Source of the DNA: Caldilineaceae bacterium
Lineage (GTDB): Bacteria; Chloroflexota; Anaerolineae; Caldilineales; Caldilineaceae
Assembly (NCBI GenBank): GCA_015494005.1
Contig: WGCB01000643.1
Span: forward strand, 1 to 8,610
Direction: 5' to 3'
DNA: 8,610 nucleotides
This document shows, piece by piece, positions 1-7,061 of this stretch. The notes below the pieces were generated by a model that saw only the letters and a list, made by a program, of their open reading frames with translations, was not told where the DNA came from and did not search any database. The first letter of the stretch is position 1; every line of letters begins with the position of its first letter. The position numbers and the translations under genes were made by a program.

Positions 1-197
1 AGACACCGACGCCCACGGCTACGAGCACACCCACTCCCACGGCCACGCCGACCAACACACCCACCTACACACCCACGGTGACGGCCACGAGCACACCGAC
101 GCCCACGGAGACGCCCACACCGGTGCCGACCAGCACGCCGACGCCCACCGCCACGGCCACGGTGATCCCCACCGCCACGCCCACGGCCACCCCCGAA
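1..197 (+). repeat. Low-complexity Thr-Pro coding repeat
   Basis: The DNA is built of degenerate units of ACG, CCC, ACA and CCG codons (ACGCCCACG, ACGAGCACACCGACG and similar), with several near-identical copies, for example around 3-34 and 81-111. It lies in frame and encodes the stalk of the surface protein. The irregular unit length and lack of spacers rule out a CRISPR array. Such tracts can expand or contract by recombination. Confidence 0.7.
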
Positions 198-491
198 CCT
201 CCTCTCATCCAGGCCATGGATCCCACGGAGGGAGTGGAGGGCGCACCGGTGACCCTCACTGGCGCCGGTTTCCTGGGGGTGCTCCAGGTGACGTTCAACG
301 GCACGGCCGCGGACTTCACGGTGGACTCGGACGCCCAGCTGCGGACCACGGTGCCCACCGGGGCCACCAGCGGCCCCGTCCAGGTGATGAGCGCCGCCGG
401 CGTGGGGACCAGCGCACAGCCCTTCCAGGTCCTCCCGGGAGGTGCAGGGGGGCAAACCTGGCGCTACTACTTCCCCCTGGTCTTCCGCTGA
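1..491 (+). CDS. Secreted/surface protein C-terminus: Thr-Pro linker, IPT/TIG domain, YYFPLVFR tail (5' partial)
   Basis: The reading frame is open from the left window edge (first full codon at 3) to TGA at 489-491, so this is the 3' end of a longer gene. Three parts are visible. Nt 3 to about 200 encode a Thr/Pro/Ala stalk of TPTPT-type repeats, typical of an extended, possibly glycosylated linker outside the cell. Nt about 200-440 encode one IPT/TIG-like beta-sandwich, with PLIQAMDPTEGVEGAPVTL, GAGF, VTFNG and a closing SGPVQV stretch. These immunoglobulin-like folds occur in adhesins and cell-surface enzymes. The protein ends WRYYFPLVFR, an aromatic/hydrophobic tail with a final Arg that I recall on many Chloroflexota exported proteins. 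Its role is not known to me, and sorting or anchoring is inference. There is no LPXTG motif and no C-terminal membrane helix. The N-terminal domain that would name the protein lies outside the window. Confidence 0.75.
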   Translation, partial: TPTPTATSTPTPTATPTNTPTYTPTVTATSTPTPTETPTPVPTSTPTPTATATVIPTATPTATPEPPLIQAMDPTEGVEGAPVTLTGAGFLGVLQVTFNGTAADFTVDSDAQLRTTVPTGATSGPVQVMSAAGVGTSAQPFQVLPGGAGGQTWRYYFPLVFR

Positions 492-515
492 GGGCCGGGC
501 CCATCCCAGGGATGG

Positions 516-554
516 AAAAAGGGCGACATCGCGAAGATGCCGCCCTTTGTTTTT
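516..554. terminator. Bidirectional intrinsic terminator between convergent genes
   Basis: AAAGGGCG at 518-525 pairs with CGCCCTTT at 541-548. An A/C mismatch follows, then CATC (527-530) pairs with GATG (536-539) around a GCGAA loop. Five T (550-554) follow the stem on the plus strand, and five A (516-520) give a U-run on the minus strand. It lies 24 nt after the stop of the plus-strand surface-protein gene and about 30 nt after the stop of the minus-strand ATPase gene. It can therefore end both transcripts. Confidence 0.85.
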
Positions 555-584
555 GGAAGGAGCCGTCCCCTGGGTGGGGCCGAC

Positions 585-1664
585 CTAGGGCAGGACGTGG
601 AGGGCCGCCGGTGGGATGTGCAGCCCCACATGGTCCCCCCGGCGAAGCACCCCCCGCAGGATGGGGTTGCTGGCGTGGACCACCAGGGAGCCCAGGCCTT
701 CCGCCTGCACCTCGTACTCCACCATGCCCCCCAGGAATGTGACCCGCCGCACTTCCCCACTGAACTGGCTCTGGGGGGAGCGAGGATCGCTCAGCAGCTC
801 CACGGACTCGGGCCGCAGGGTCAGGGTGACTTGCTGGCCCGGCCGCAGGGACTCGGGCATATCCGCCACAGGGAAGGTCTCGGTCAGCACCCGGACCCGG
901 CCCGGAGCCACCACCTCCCCGCTGATGAAGTTCACGTCCCCGATGAAGGCGGCCACGAAGCGGTTGCGAGGCCGGGCGTAGAGTGCCAGGGGCGGGCCCA
1001 CCTGCTCGATGCGCCCGTGGTTCATGACCACGATCCGGTCCGAGATGCTCATAGCCTCGGCCTGGTCGTGGGTCACGTAGACACTGGTGATGCCCAGGCG
1101 CTGCTGGAGCTGGCGGATCTCGATGCGCATCTGCTCCCGCAGCTTGGCGTCCAGGTTGCTCAGGGGCTCGTCGAAGAGGAGGAGCCGGGGCTCCATGACG
1201 ATGGCCCGGGCCAGGGCCACCCGCTGCTGCTGCCCGCCGGAGAGCTGGTCCGGGGAGCGGCGGGCCAGCTCCGTGAGCCCCACCAGCTCCAGGACCCGGT
1301 TCACCCGCTCCTGGACCTGGGCCTCGGTGAGGTTCTGCAGGCGCAGGCCGAAGGCCACGTTCTCGAAGACGTTCAGGTGGGGGAAGATGGCGTAGCTCTG
1401 GAAGACCATGGCTGCGTCCCGTTTGTTGGGGGCCAGGTCGTTGATGCGCCGGTCGCCCAGGAAAATGTCCCCGCTGGTGGGGTCCTCGAAGCCGGCGATC
1501 ATGCGCAGCAGGGTGGTCTTTCCGCAGCCGCTGGGGCCCAGCAGGGTGACCAGCTCCCCCCGCTCCACCTCCAGGTTCACGTGATCCACCGCCACCACCT
1601 TCCCCTCGGGGCTGTCGAAGCTCTGGAACTCCTTCACCAGATCCACCAGACGCAGCTCTGCCAT
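585..1664 (-). CDS. ABC transporter ATP-binding protein (FbpC/PotA-type)
   Basis: 359 aa. This is the ATPase subunit that powers the importer encoded by the two genes before it, acting as a dimer at the inner face of the membrane. All ABC landmarks are present: Walker A GPSGCGKT (43-50), Q-loop Gln89 in MVFQSYAIFPHLNVFENV, signature LSGGQQQR (141-148), Walker B LLLFDEP (161-167), D-loop SNLDAKLR, and switch His199 in YVTHDQAEA. Residues from about 240 to 359 form a TOBE-type beta-barrel regulatory domain, as in the ferric, polyamine and phosphonate importers (CysA/FbpC/PotA class). The length is normal for that class. The start ATG (1664-1662) overlaps the permease stop by one base (TAATG), and AGGAGG lies in the last permease codons, which suggests translational coupling. 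The sequence alone does not fix the substrate. Confidence 0.93.
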   Translation of the reverse strand: MAELRLVDLVKEFQSFDSPEGKVVAVDHVNLEVERGELVTLLGPSGCGKTTLLRMIAGFEDPTSGDIFLGDRRINDLAPNKRDAAMVFQSYAIFPHLNVFENVAFGLRLQNLTEAQVQERVNRVLELVGLTELARRSPDQLSGGQQQRVALARAIVMEPRLLLFDEPLSNLDAKLREQMRIEIRQLQQRLGITSVYVTHDQAEAMSISDRIVVMNHGRIEQVGPPLALYARPRNRFVAAFIGDVNFISGEVVAPGRVRVLTETFPVADMPESLRPGQQVTLTLRPESVELLSDPRSPQSQFSGEVRRVTFLGGMVEYEVQAEGLGSLVVHASNPILRGVLRRGDHVGLHIPPAALHVLP

Positions 1665-3352
1665 TATCCCTCCTGTGCGCGCATGATCTCGATGCGGGCC
1701 ACCTGCCGGGGCACCAGTCGGCTGATCACCCCCACGGCCACGATGACGATGGCCACCAGGATGACGCTGAAGGCCGCGGCCACGCCCAGGCGCCCGGAGC
1801 CCACCTGGTTCAGGATCTGCACGGTGAGCAGGTTCCACTGGGCCGAGACCAGGAAGATGGCCGCGCTGATGGCCGTCATGGCCCGGACGAAGGCGAAGAC
1901 CAGGCCGGAGAAGAAGGCCGGGGCGATGAGGGGCAGGGTCACCTTGCGGAAGGTGGTGATGCCGTCCGCGCCCAGGTTGCGGGCCGCCTCCTCGATGGAT
2001 GGGTCGATCTGGCGCAGCACCGCGATGCCCGACTGGATGCCCACGGGCACGTAGCGGAAGACGAAGTTCAGCACCAGGATGGAGAGGGTCCCCACCAGGA
2101 GCAGGGGCGGCCGGTTGAAGGCCAGGATGTAGCCGATGCCCACCACCGTGCCCGGCACCGCGAAGTTGAGGATGGACATGAACTCCACCGCCCCCTTGCC
2201 CGGGAAGGTCAGCCGCACCACCATGAAGGCGATGAGCATGCCCAGGAAGCCGGAGATGGGCGTGGAGAGGATGGCCACGATCAGGGTGTCCTTGATGGTG
2301 TCGAAGCCCACGCTGAAGGCGTACCGGAAATGGTCCAGGGTGAGGGTGTTGTCGTGCCCCCAGACCGCTGTGAAGGCCCCCACCAGGATGGTCCCATAGA
2401 AGAGCAGGATGAGGAGAGCGAAGCCGGTGAGCAGCGCGTAGAGGCCCACCCGGGCGCCCGGGCTCACGATCTTGGAGGCGGAGAGGGTGGGCTTGCCGGT
2501 GACCGTGGTGTACTGGCGCTTCTGCAGGTAGTAGCGCTGGATCACGAAGGCGGTGAGGGAGGGGATGAGCAGGACCACGGCCAGGGCCGCGCCCAGGGGC
2601 AGGTTGAAGGAGCCGGTGATCTCCAGGTAGGCCTGGGGCGCCAGCATGGGGAAGCGGCTCCCGGCCAGGACCAGAGGGTTGCCGAAGTCGGCCAGGGACT
2701 CGATGAAGATCACCAGGAAGGCGCTGGCGATGCCCGGCAGGCTCAGGGGAAAGGTGACCCGGCGGAAGGTCTGCCAGCGGCTGGCTCCCACGTTCATGGC
2801 CGCGTCCTCCAGGGTGGGGTTCAGAGATTCCAGCACGCCCCGCAGGGTCAGGTAGCCCACCGGCGCAAAGGTGAAGACCTGGGAGAGGAAGACGCCCTTG
2901 AAGCCGTAGATGTTGAAGCCCTGCAGACCCAGGATCTTCTGGGTGATGAGGCCGTTGAAGCCGAAGAGAAGCAGGATGGCGATGGCGCTGACGAAGGGGG
3001 GCGAGATGATGGGCAGGATGAGCAGGATGTGCAGGAGCTGCTTGCCGGGCACGTCCGTGCGGGTCAGGGTGAAGGCGGCCAGGTAGCCCAGGAGTACCCC
3101 GACGACGCCGGTGGCCAGGCCCACCAGCAGGCTGTTGCGCAGGGCGTTCTGCAGGTAGCGGAAGGTGGCAAAGCGGCGGTAGTTCTCCAGGGTGAACTGG
3201 CCATCCTGGGTCTGGAAGCCCTTGATGAAGACGGCGATCAGGGGGTAGACCACGAAGATCAGCAGGGAGATGGTGATGGCCCCCACCAGCAGGGCCAGGA
3301 GGGGATCCTGCCACAGGATCTCCAGCTCCCGCTTCATTCGTTTGAGGCGCAC
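1664..3352 (-). CDS. ABC transporter permease, fused two-domain (FbpB/ThiP-type)
   Basis: 562 aa. This is the membrane channel of the importer. Two BPD_transp_1 domains are fused in one chain, so one protein replaces the usual permease pair, as in FbpB and ThiP. Each half carries an EAA loop that docks the ATPase: EDAAMNVGASRWQTFRRVT at 182-200 and EEAARNLGADGITTFRKVT at 454-472, each followed by a LP(L)xxPxxxS/F stretch. Hydrophobic segments are evident at about 18-45, 72-95, 105-130, 155-170, 208-230, 252-272, 303-328, 355-378, 395-412, 418-435, 478-502 and 524-545, or roughly six per half. The GTG start at 3352 is chosen because GAGGAA (3359-3364) sits 6 nt upstream. The in-frame ATG at 3337 has no ribosome binding site. 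The stop overlaps the ATPase start. The ESLADFGNPLVL stretch after EAA1 is typical of the ferric/phosphonate permease family. Confidence 0.93.
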   Translation of the reverse strand: MRLKRMKRELEILWQDPLLALLVGAITISLLIFVVYPLIAVFIKGFQTQDGQFTLENYRRFATFRYLQNALRNSLLVGLATGVVGVLLGYLAAFTLTRTDVPGKQLLHILLILPIISPPFVSAIAILLLFGFNGLITQKILGLQGFNIYGFKGVFLSQVFTFAPVGYLTLRGVLESLNPTLEDAAMNVGASRWQTFRRVTFPLSLPGIASAFLVIFIESLADFGNPLVLAGSRFPMLAPQAYLEITGSFNLPLGAALAVVLLIPSLTAFVIQRYYLQKRQYTTVTGKPTLSASKIVSPGARVGLYALLTGFALLILLFYGTILVGAFTAVWGHDNTLTLDHFRYAFSVGFDTIKDTLIVAILSTPISGFLGMLIAFMVVRLTFPGKGAVEFMSILNFAVPGTVVGIGYILAFNRPPLLLVGTLSILVLNFVFRYVPVGIQSGIAVLRQIDPSIEEAARNLGADGITTFRKVTLPLIAPAFFSGLVFAFVRAMTAISAAIFLVSAQWNLLTVQILNQVGSGRLGVAAAFSVILVAIVIVAVGVISRLVPRQVARIEIMRAQEG

Positions 3353-3393
3353 GGCGGATTCCTCGACGGTTGGCGAAGGATGGAAGAGAGGGA

Positions 3394-3424
3394 CCTTCCC
3401 GGAAGCTCGAAGCCTCCGGGAAGG
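3394..3424 (-). promoter_or_regulatory. Intercistronic hairpin between binding-protein and permease genes
   Basis: CCTTCCCGGA (3394-3403) and TCCGGGAAGG (3415-3424) form a perfect 10-bp stem. Inside it, after one mismatch, GCT pairs with AGC around a CGA loop. It lies 10 nt past the binding-protein stop and about 40 nt before the permease start. No U-run follows on the minus strand (TCCCTCTCTTCC), so full termination is unlikely. By analogy with stem-loops that follow binding-protein genes in other ABC operons, it may block 3' decay or cause partial termination, so that more binding protein than permease is made. That role is inference. Confidence 0.6.
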
Positions 3425-3434
3425 GTATTGCTTC

Positions 3435-4484
3435 CTACTGGCCCAGCACCTCGGTGACCCAGCGCTCCACCAGGCGCTCCTTGTTGGCCGCGGCCTCCTC
3501 CCGGTCGTAGTCGATGAGCTTGATGTCGCTCAGGGAGGGGAGCCCTTCCCCGGCGGAGACGTCGCCGCGCACCGGGAAGAAGTAGGTCTTGGCGTCCACG
3601 ATGGTCTGCTGGCCCTCCTTGGAGGTGATCCAATCCACCAGGGCCTTGGCCGCGTCCAGGTGGGGCGCGTCCTTGATGATGGAGACCGCCGCCGCCTCGA
3701 AGCCCACCCCCTCCTCGGGGAAGACCAGCTCCACCGGGAAGCCCTCGTCGACCAGCTTCAGGAAGGCAGGGGTGAACTGGATGGCGATGGTGGCCTCGCC
3801 GATGGCCAGGGCCTTGCTCGGGGCCGTGCCGCTCTGGGTGTAGGTCTGGACGTTCTTGTTCAGCTCCTTCATGTACTCGAAGGCGCCGTCCTCGCCGTAG
3901 ATCTGGATCAGGGTCATGACGATGGCGAAGGCCGTGCCCGAGGACTGGGGCGAGGGCATCTGGATCAGCCCCTCGTAGGCCGGGTCCGTGAGGCTGGCCC
4001 AGGAGGTGGGGACCGGCGCGCCTCGGGCGGCCAGGTTCTCCTTGTGGATGCCAAAGCCCAGGGGGTTGGTGTAGAAGGCATGCCAGTAGCCCTCAGGGTC
4101 CTTGAAGTTGTCCGCCAGATCCGCGGCGGAGGGGGGAATGTAGGGCTGGGTCAGGCCCCGCTCCTTGGCCACGATGTGGTTCTCGTTGGGGGCGCCGAAC
4201 CAGACATCTGCCTGGGGCCGGCTGGATTCCGCCTCGATGCGGCTCAGGGCCGGGCCAGAGGAGAGGAAGACCATCTCCACGTCGATGCCCGTCTGCTGGG
4301 TGAAGACGTCCAGGATCTTCTTGGCGTTCTCCTCGTCCACGCTGGAGTAGACCACCAGCTTCTGCGGGGCAGCTGCCTCCTGGGCCGGCGCCTCCCCGGC
4401 GGATGGGGGCGGACCGGCCACGGGCGAGCAGGCCGTCAGCCCGACGAGGATGGCCAGCACGAGGAACAGGCGAAAGACACGCAT
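3435..4484 (-). CDS. ABC transporter substrate-binding lipoprotein (FbpA/AfuA family)
   Basis: 349 aa. This extracytoplasmic solute receptor delivers cargo to the permease. The N-terminus is a lipoprotein signal: MRVFR, a hydrophobic core, and lipobox LTAC with the lipidated Cys19, followed by a Pro/Ala-rich tether to about residue 40. The mature part begins KLVVYSSVDEENAKKIL and contains QADVWFGAP (91-99), GYWHAFYTNPLGFGIH and FPEEGVGFEAAAVSIIK (255-271), characteristic of the COG1840 ferric/phosphonate/sugar-phosphate binding proteins. The segment that carries the iron-binding Tyr pair in classical FbpA reads IAIQFTPAFLK (233-243) here, without that pair, so iron is not assured. Phosphonate, phosphate ester or another anion is possible. 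The start at 4484 is fixed by the strong AAAGGAGG (4491-4498) and by the signal peptide. An in-frame upstream ATG at 4529 would bury the signal and is rejected. Confidence 0.9.
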   Translation of the reverse strand: MRVFRLFLVLAILVGLTACSPVAGPPPSAGEAPAQEAAAPQKLVVYSSVDEENAKKILDVFTQQTGIDVEMVFLSSGPALSRIEAESSRPQADVWFGAPNENHIVAKERGLTQPYIPPSAADLADNFKDPEGYWHAFYTNPLGFGIHKENLAARGAPVPTSWASLTDPAYEGLIQMPSPQSSGTAFAIVMTLIQIYGEDGAFEYMKELNKNVQTYTQSGTAPSKALAIGEATIAIQFTPAFLKLVDEGFPVELVFPEEGVGFEAAAVSIIKDAPHLDAAKALVDWITSKEGQQTIVDAKTYFFPVRGDVSAGEGLPSLSDIKLIDYDREEAAANKERLVERWVTEVLGQ

Positions 4485-4490
4485 GGGTTC

Positions 4491-4498
4491 CCTCCTTT
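4491..4498 (-). promoter_or_regulatory. Strong ribosome binding site for the binding protein
   Basis: The minus strand reads AAAGGAGG six nt before ATG 4484. It decides the start over the ATG 45 nt upstream and predicts high translation, as expected for the most abundant subunit of an ABC importer. Confidence 0.85.
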
Positions 4499-4541
4499 GT
4501 TGAGTGATGCAGTGTGGGTAGAGTTGCATGAACGGATCGAC

Positions 4542-4597
4542 AAAAGGCGCAACCGGGATAGCGCTGCGCCCTTCTATCCGATTGAGACCCAGGTTGC
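4542..4597 (-). promoter_or_regulatory. Candidate two-state leader (attenuator/riboswitch-like) of the ABC operon
   Basis: In minus-strand RNA two exclusive folds share bases. Fold A: GGTTGC/GCAACC (plus positions 4592-4597 with 4549-4554) encloses CTATCC/GGATAG (4574-4579 with 4556-4561), both perfect 6-bp stems. Fold B: GGCGCA/TGCGCC (4565-4570 with 4546-4551), a 6-bp GC-rich stem with a 13-nt loop, followed directly by UUUU (4545-4542). Fold B resembles an intrinsic terminator. Fold A uses its 3' arm and so would act as an antiterminator. The element lies inside the predicted leader, upstream of the binding-protein ribosome site. It matches no riboswitch class I can recognise. The short U-run makes termination uncertain. 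Confidence 0.45.
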
Positions 4598-4634
4598 AAC
4601 TGCGGCGGGGGAAACCAGGAGGGGATTCGTCTCC

Positions 4635-4663
4635 ATACTACCACACCCGCGGGGGCAAAACAA
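4635..4663 (-). promoter_or_regulatory. Predicted promoter of the ABC operon
   Basis: The minus strand reads TTGTTT (4663-4658), a 17-nt spacer, then TAGTAT (4640-4635). This gives 3/6 and 4/6 matches to the -35 and -10 consensus at optimal spacing. Transcription would start near 4628, leaving a leader of about 144 nt before ATG 4484. It lies just downstream of the hairpins that follow the lyase operon, as expected for an independent unit. Confidence 0.5.
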
Positions 4664-4680
4664 GCCAGACGGGAATGGAA

Positions 4681-4700
4681 CGGGGGCCCTCCTGCCCCCG
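4681..4700 (-). terminator. GC-rich hairpin, possible terminator of the lyase operon
   Basis: CGGGGGC (4681-4687) and GCCCCCG (4694-4700) form a perfect 7-bp stem with a six-base loop. On the minus strand it is followed by TTCCATTCCC, only a weak U-rich tail. It lies between the 4746-4780 hairpin and the predicted ABC promoter. Termination here is plausible but not certain. Confidence 0.35.
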
Positions 4701-4745
4701 CGAGATCCACGGCATCGGAGAGGGAGCCGGGGGCCTATCCGCGCT

Positions 4746-4780
4746 GAGCCGCCGGAGAGGCGGGGGATCTCCGGCGGCTC
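4746..4780 (-). terminator. 13-bp perfect hairpin downstream of the tyrosine phenol-lyase gene
   Basis: GAGCCGCCGGAGA (4746-4758) pairs perfectly with TCTCCGGCGGCTC (4768-4780) around a nine-base G-rich loop. It starts about 50 nt beyond the lyase stop in the direction of transcription. There is no U-run on either side, so it may work as a 3' stabiliser, a U-less terminator or a Rho-assisted stop rather than a classical intrinsic terminator. Confidence 0.5.
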
Positions 4781-4800
4781 GGGGTTGGCGGATCCGTGTG

Positions 4801-4829
4801 GGCCTCTGTCGGCCCCCTGTCGGCCTCTG
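4801..4829. repeat. Short interleaved direct repeats after the lyase stop codon
   Basis: CTGTCGGCC occurs at 4806-4814 and 4817-4825, and GGCCTCTG at 4801-4808 and 4822-4829. The block abuts the lyase stop codon (4830-4832). It looks like a small local duplication and no function is evident. Confidence 0.45.
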
Positions 4830-6272
<1,443 letters not shown>

Positions 6273-6767
6273 CTACGTTTCCACGGCTTGGACGGGCAGC
6301 TGGGTGGTCTCCTTGATGGGGCTGAGGACCAGGCTGGTGTGGATGCGCCCGATACCCGGGGCCGGGGTCAGCCGCTTGATGATGAAGCGCTCCAGGTCGC
6401 CCCGGTTGCGGATCACCACCTTGAGCAGGTAGTCGAACTCGCCGGTCACGTGGTAGCACTCCAGCACCTCGGGCATCTCCCGCAGGGCCTGGCGGAACTC
6501 CTCCACCTGCTTGGGCCCGTGGGTGCGCAGGCTCACGTGGACGAAGCAGAGCATGTCGTAGCCCATCTTCTCCCGGTCCAGCAGGGCGGTGTACTGGCGG
6601 ATGAAGCCCTGCCTTTCCAGCCGGCGAATGCGGGCGTGCACCGCGGGCGGGGAGAGGTTCACCCGCCGGGCCAGCGCCGCGTTGCTGATCCGGGCGTTGG
6701 CCTGCAGCTCCGCCAGGATGGCCCGATCCAAGGAGTCCAGTCTGCTGTCTGTGGATGATTGTACCAT
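6273..6767 (-). CDS. Lrp/AsnC-family transcriptional regulator
   Basis: 164 aa. An N-terminal winged helix-turn-helix (about 11-60) has the family sequence LDSLDRAILAELQANARIS, LARRVNLSPPAVHARIRRLE and GFIRQYTALLD. A C-terminal RAM domain (about 70-150) is shown by MLCFVHVSL, VLECYHVTGEFDYLLKVV and GIGRIHTSLVLS, where an amino acid usually binds at the dimer interface. The length is normal. ATG 6767 is chosen because GAGGGGG lies six nt upstream. The GTG at 6782 has no ribosome site. The gene sits directly before the tyrosine phenol-lyase with a 24-nt gap, so the pair is probably one operon. The likely job is amino-acid-dependent control of the lyase and of itself. Tyrosine or another aromatic acid as ligand is inference. 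TPL genes of enterobacteria use TyrR instead. Confidence 0.93.
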   Translation of the reverse strand: MVQSSTDSRLDSLDRAILAELQANARISNAALARRVNLSPPAVHARIRRLERQGFIRQYTALLDREKMGYDMLCFVHVSLRTHGPKQVEEFRQALREMPEVLECYHVTGEFDYLLKVVIRNRGDLERFIIKRLTPAPGIGRIHTSLVLSPIKETTQLPVQAVET

Positions 6768-6782
6768 TTCTCGCCCCCTCAC

Positions 6783-6850
6783 TTCAATGAAATTCAGGAA
6801 ATCCAGGTGAAATACAAAAAATCAAAGACAAAATGCCGATTTGAATTATG
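6783..6850 (-). promoter_or_regulatory. AT-rich leader, candidate Lrp-type operator
   Basis: Between the regulator start and its predicted -10 element the base composition changes sharply to AT-rich, in an otherwise GC-rich window. The minus strand holds GATTTTTTGTATTTC and overlapping TTC/GAA half-site pairs (TTCCTGAA and TTCATTGAA, about 6783-6801). Lrp-family proteins bind degenerate AT-rich, bendable sites, often near their own promoters, so autoregulation here is plausible. No exact consensus operator can be claimed. Confidence 0.4.
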
Positions 6851-6873
6851 CTTCTTCTGTGGTCTGTGTGCAA
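6845..6873 (-). promoter_or_regulatory. Predicted promoter of the regulator-lyase operon
   Basis: The minus strand reads TTGCAC (6873-6868), a 17-nt spacer, then CATAAT (6850-6845), a 5/6 match to the -10 consensus. Transcription would start near 6838, about 70 nt before ATG 6767, and run through the AT-rich leader. Confidence 0.6.
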
Positions 6874-6922
6874 GTCCGATGCGCCTGCGAAGAAAAAGAA
6901 CCGGGACATTGTCTGAGGCTGT

Positions 6923-6985
6923 GTAGGGGCGCGGCTTGTCGCGCCCACCCGTATCCTTCAAGGTGAGGGCAAACCCTACCCCTAC
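6923..6985. repeat. GTAGGGG-type palindromic intergenic element
   Basis: GGGCGCG (6927-6933) and CGCGCCC (6940-6946) form a perfect 7-bp hairpin with a six-base loop. An outer arm GTAGGGG (6923-6929) has its exact complement CCCCTAC at 6979-6985. The whole looks like a small, partly decayed inverted-repeat element. Similar GTAGGGGCG...CGCCC palindromes are, from memory, scattered between genes in Chloroflexota and cyanobacteria. No transposase is present, so a non-autonomous (MITE-like) origin is inference. Confidence 0.5.
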
Positions 6986-7025
6986 TTTCCAGGATGCCGG
7001 GACATCCCCCTGCTTTCGCCCCGAG

Positions 7026-7054
7026 TTGCACGCCCTGTCCCTGGACGGTACAAT
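7026..7054 (+). promoter_or_regulatory. Predicted coaX promoter, placed for a leaderless mRNA
   Basis: TTGCAC (7026-7031), a 17-nt spacer, then TACAAT (7049-7054, 5/6 to consensus). Only seven bases separate the -10 element from ATG 7062, so the transcription start should fall on or next to the A of the start codon. No Shine-Dalgarno sequence precedes that ATG, as expected for leaderless translation. The -35 hexamer is identical to that of the divergent regulator promoter. Confidence 0.6.
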
Positions 7055-7061
7055 GGAAGCC

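Noticed and set aside
1..197. Repeat block at the left edge as a possible CRISPR or satellite array
   Set aside because: The units are short, irregular and codon-phased, with no spacers, and they lie in frame in a Thr-Pro stalk.
537..2054. Long plus-strand open frame opposite the ATPase and permease genes
   Set aside because: Antisense shadow of genes with intact Walker and EAA motifs. The composition is low-complexity and no domain or ribosome site is seen.
1665..3314. A 909-codon minus-strand frame running into the ATPase, as if the ATPase had a long N-terminal extension
   Set aside because: The upstream part is the permease gene read in the wrong frame. The ATPase proper starts at 1664, with AGGAGG just before it and the family N-terminus.
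4485..4529. Upstream ATG at 4529 for the binding protein
   Set aside because: It would put 15 polar residues before the lipoprotein signal and lacks a ribosome site, while 4484 has a near-perfect one. The stretch is better read as leader RNA.
6768..6782. GTG at 6782 as the regulator start
   Set aside because: No ribosome site lies upstream of it, and the extension adds five residues not needed by the fold. GAGGGGG before ATG 6767 fits better.
6936..7061. Upstream extension of coaX
   Set aside because: The extra codons run over the palindromic element and the promoter. The family N-terminus begins at ATG 7062 with the DIGNSH phosphate loop.
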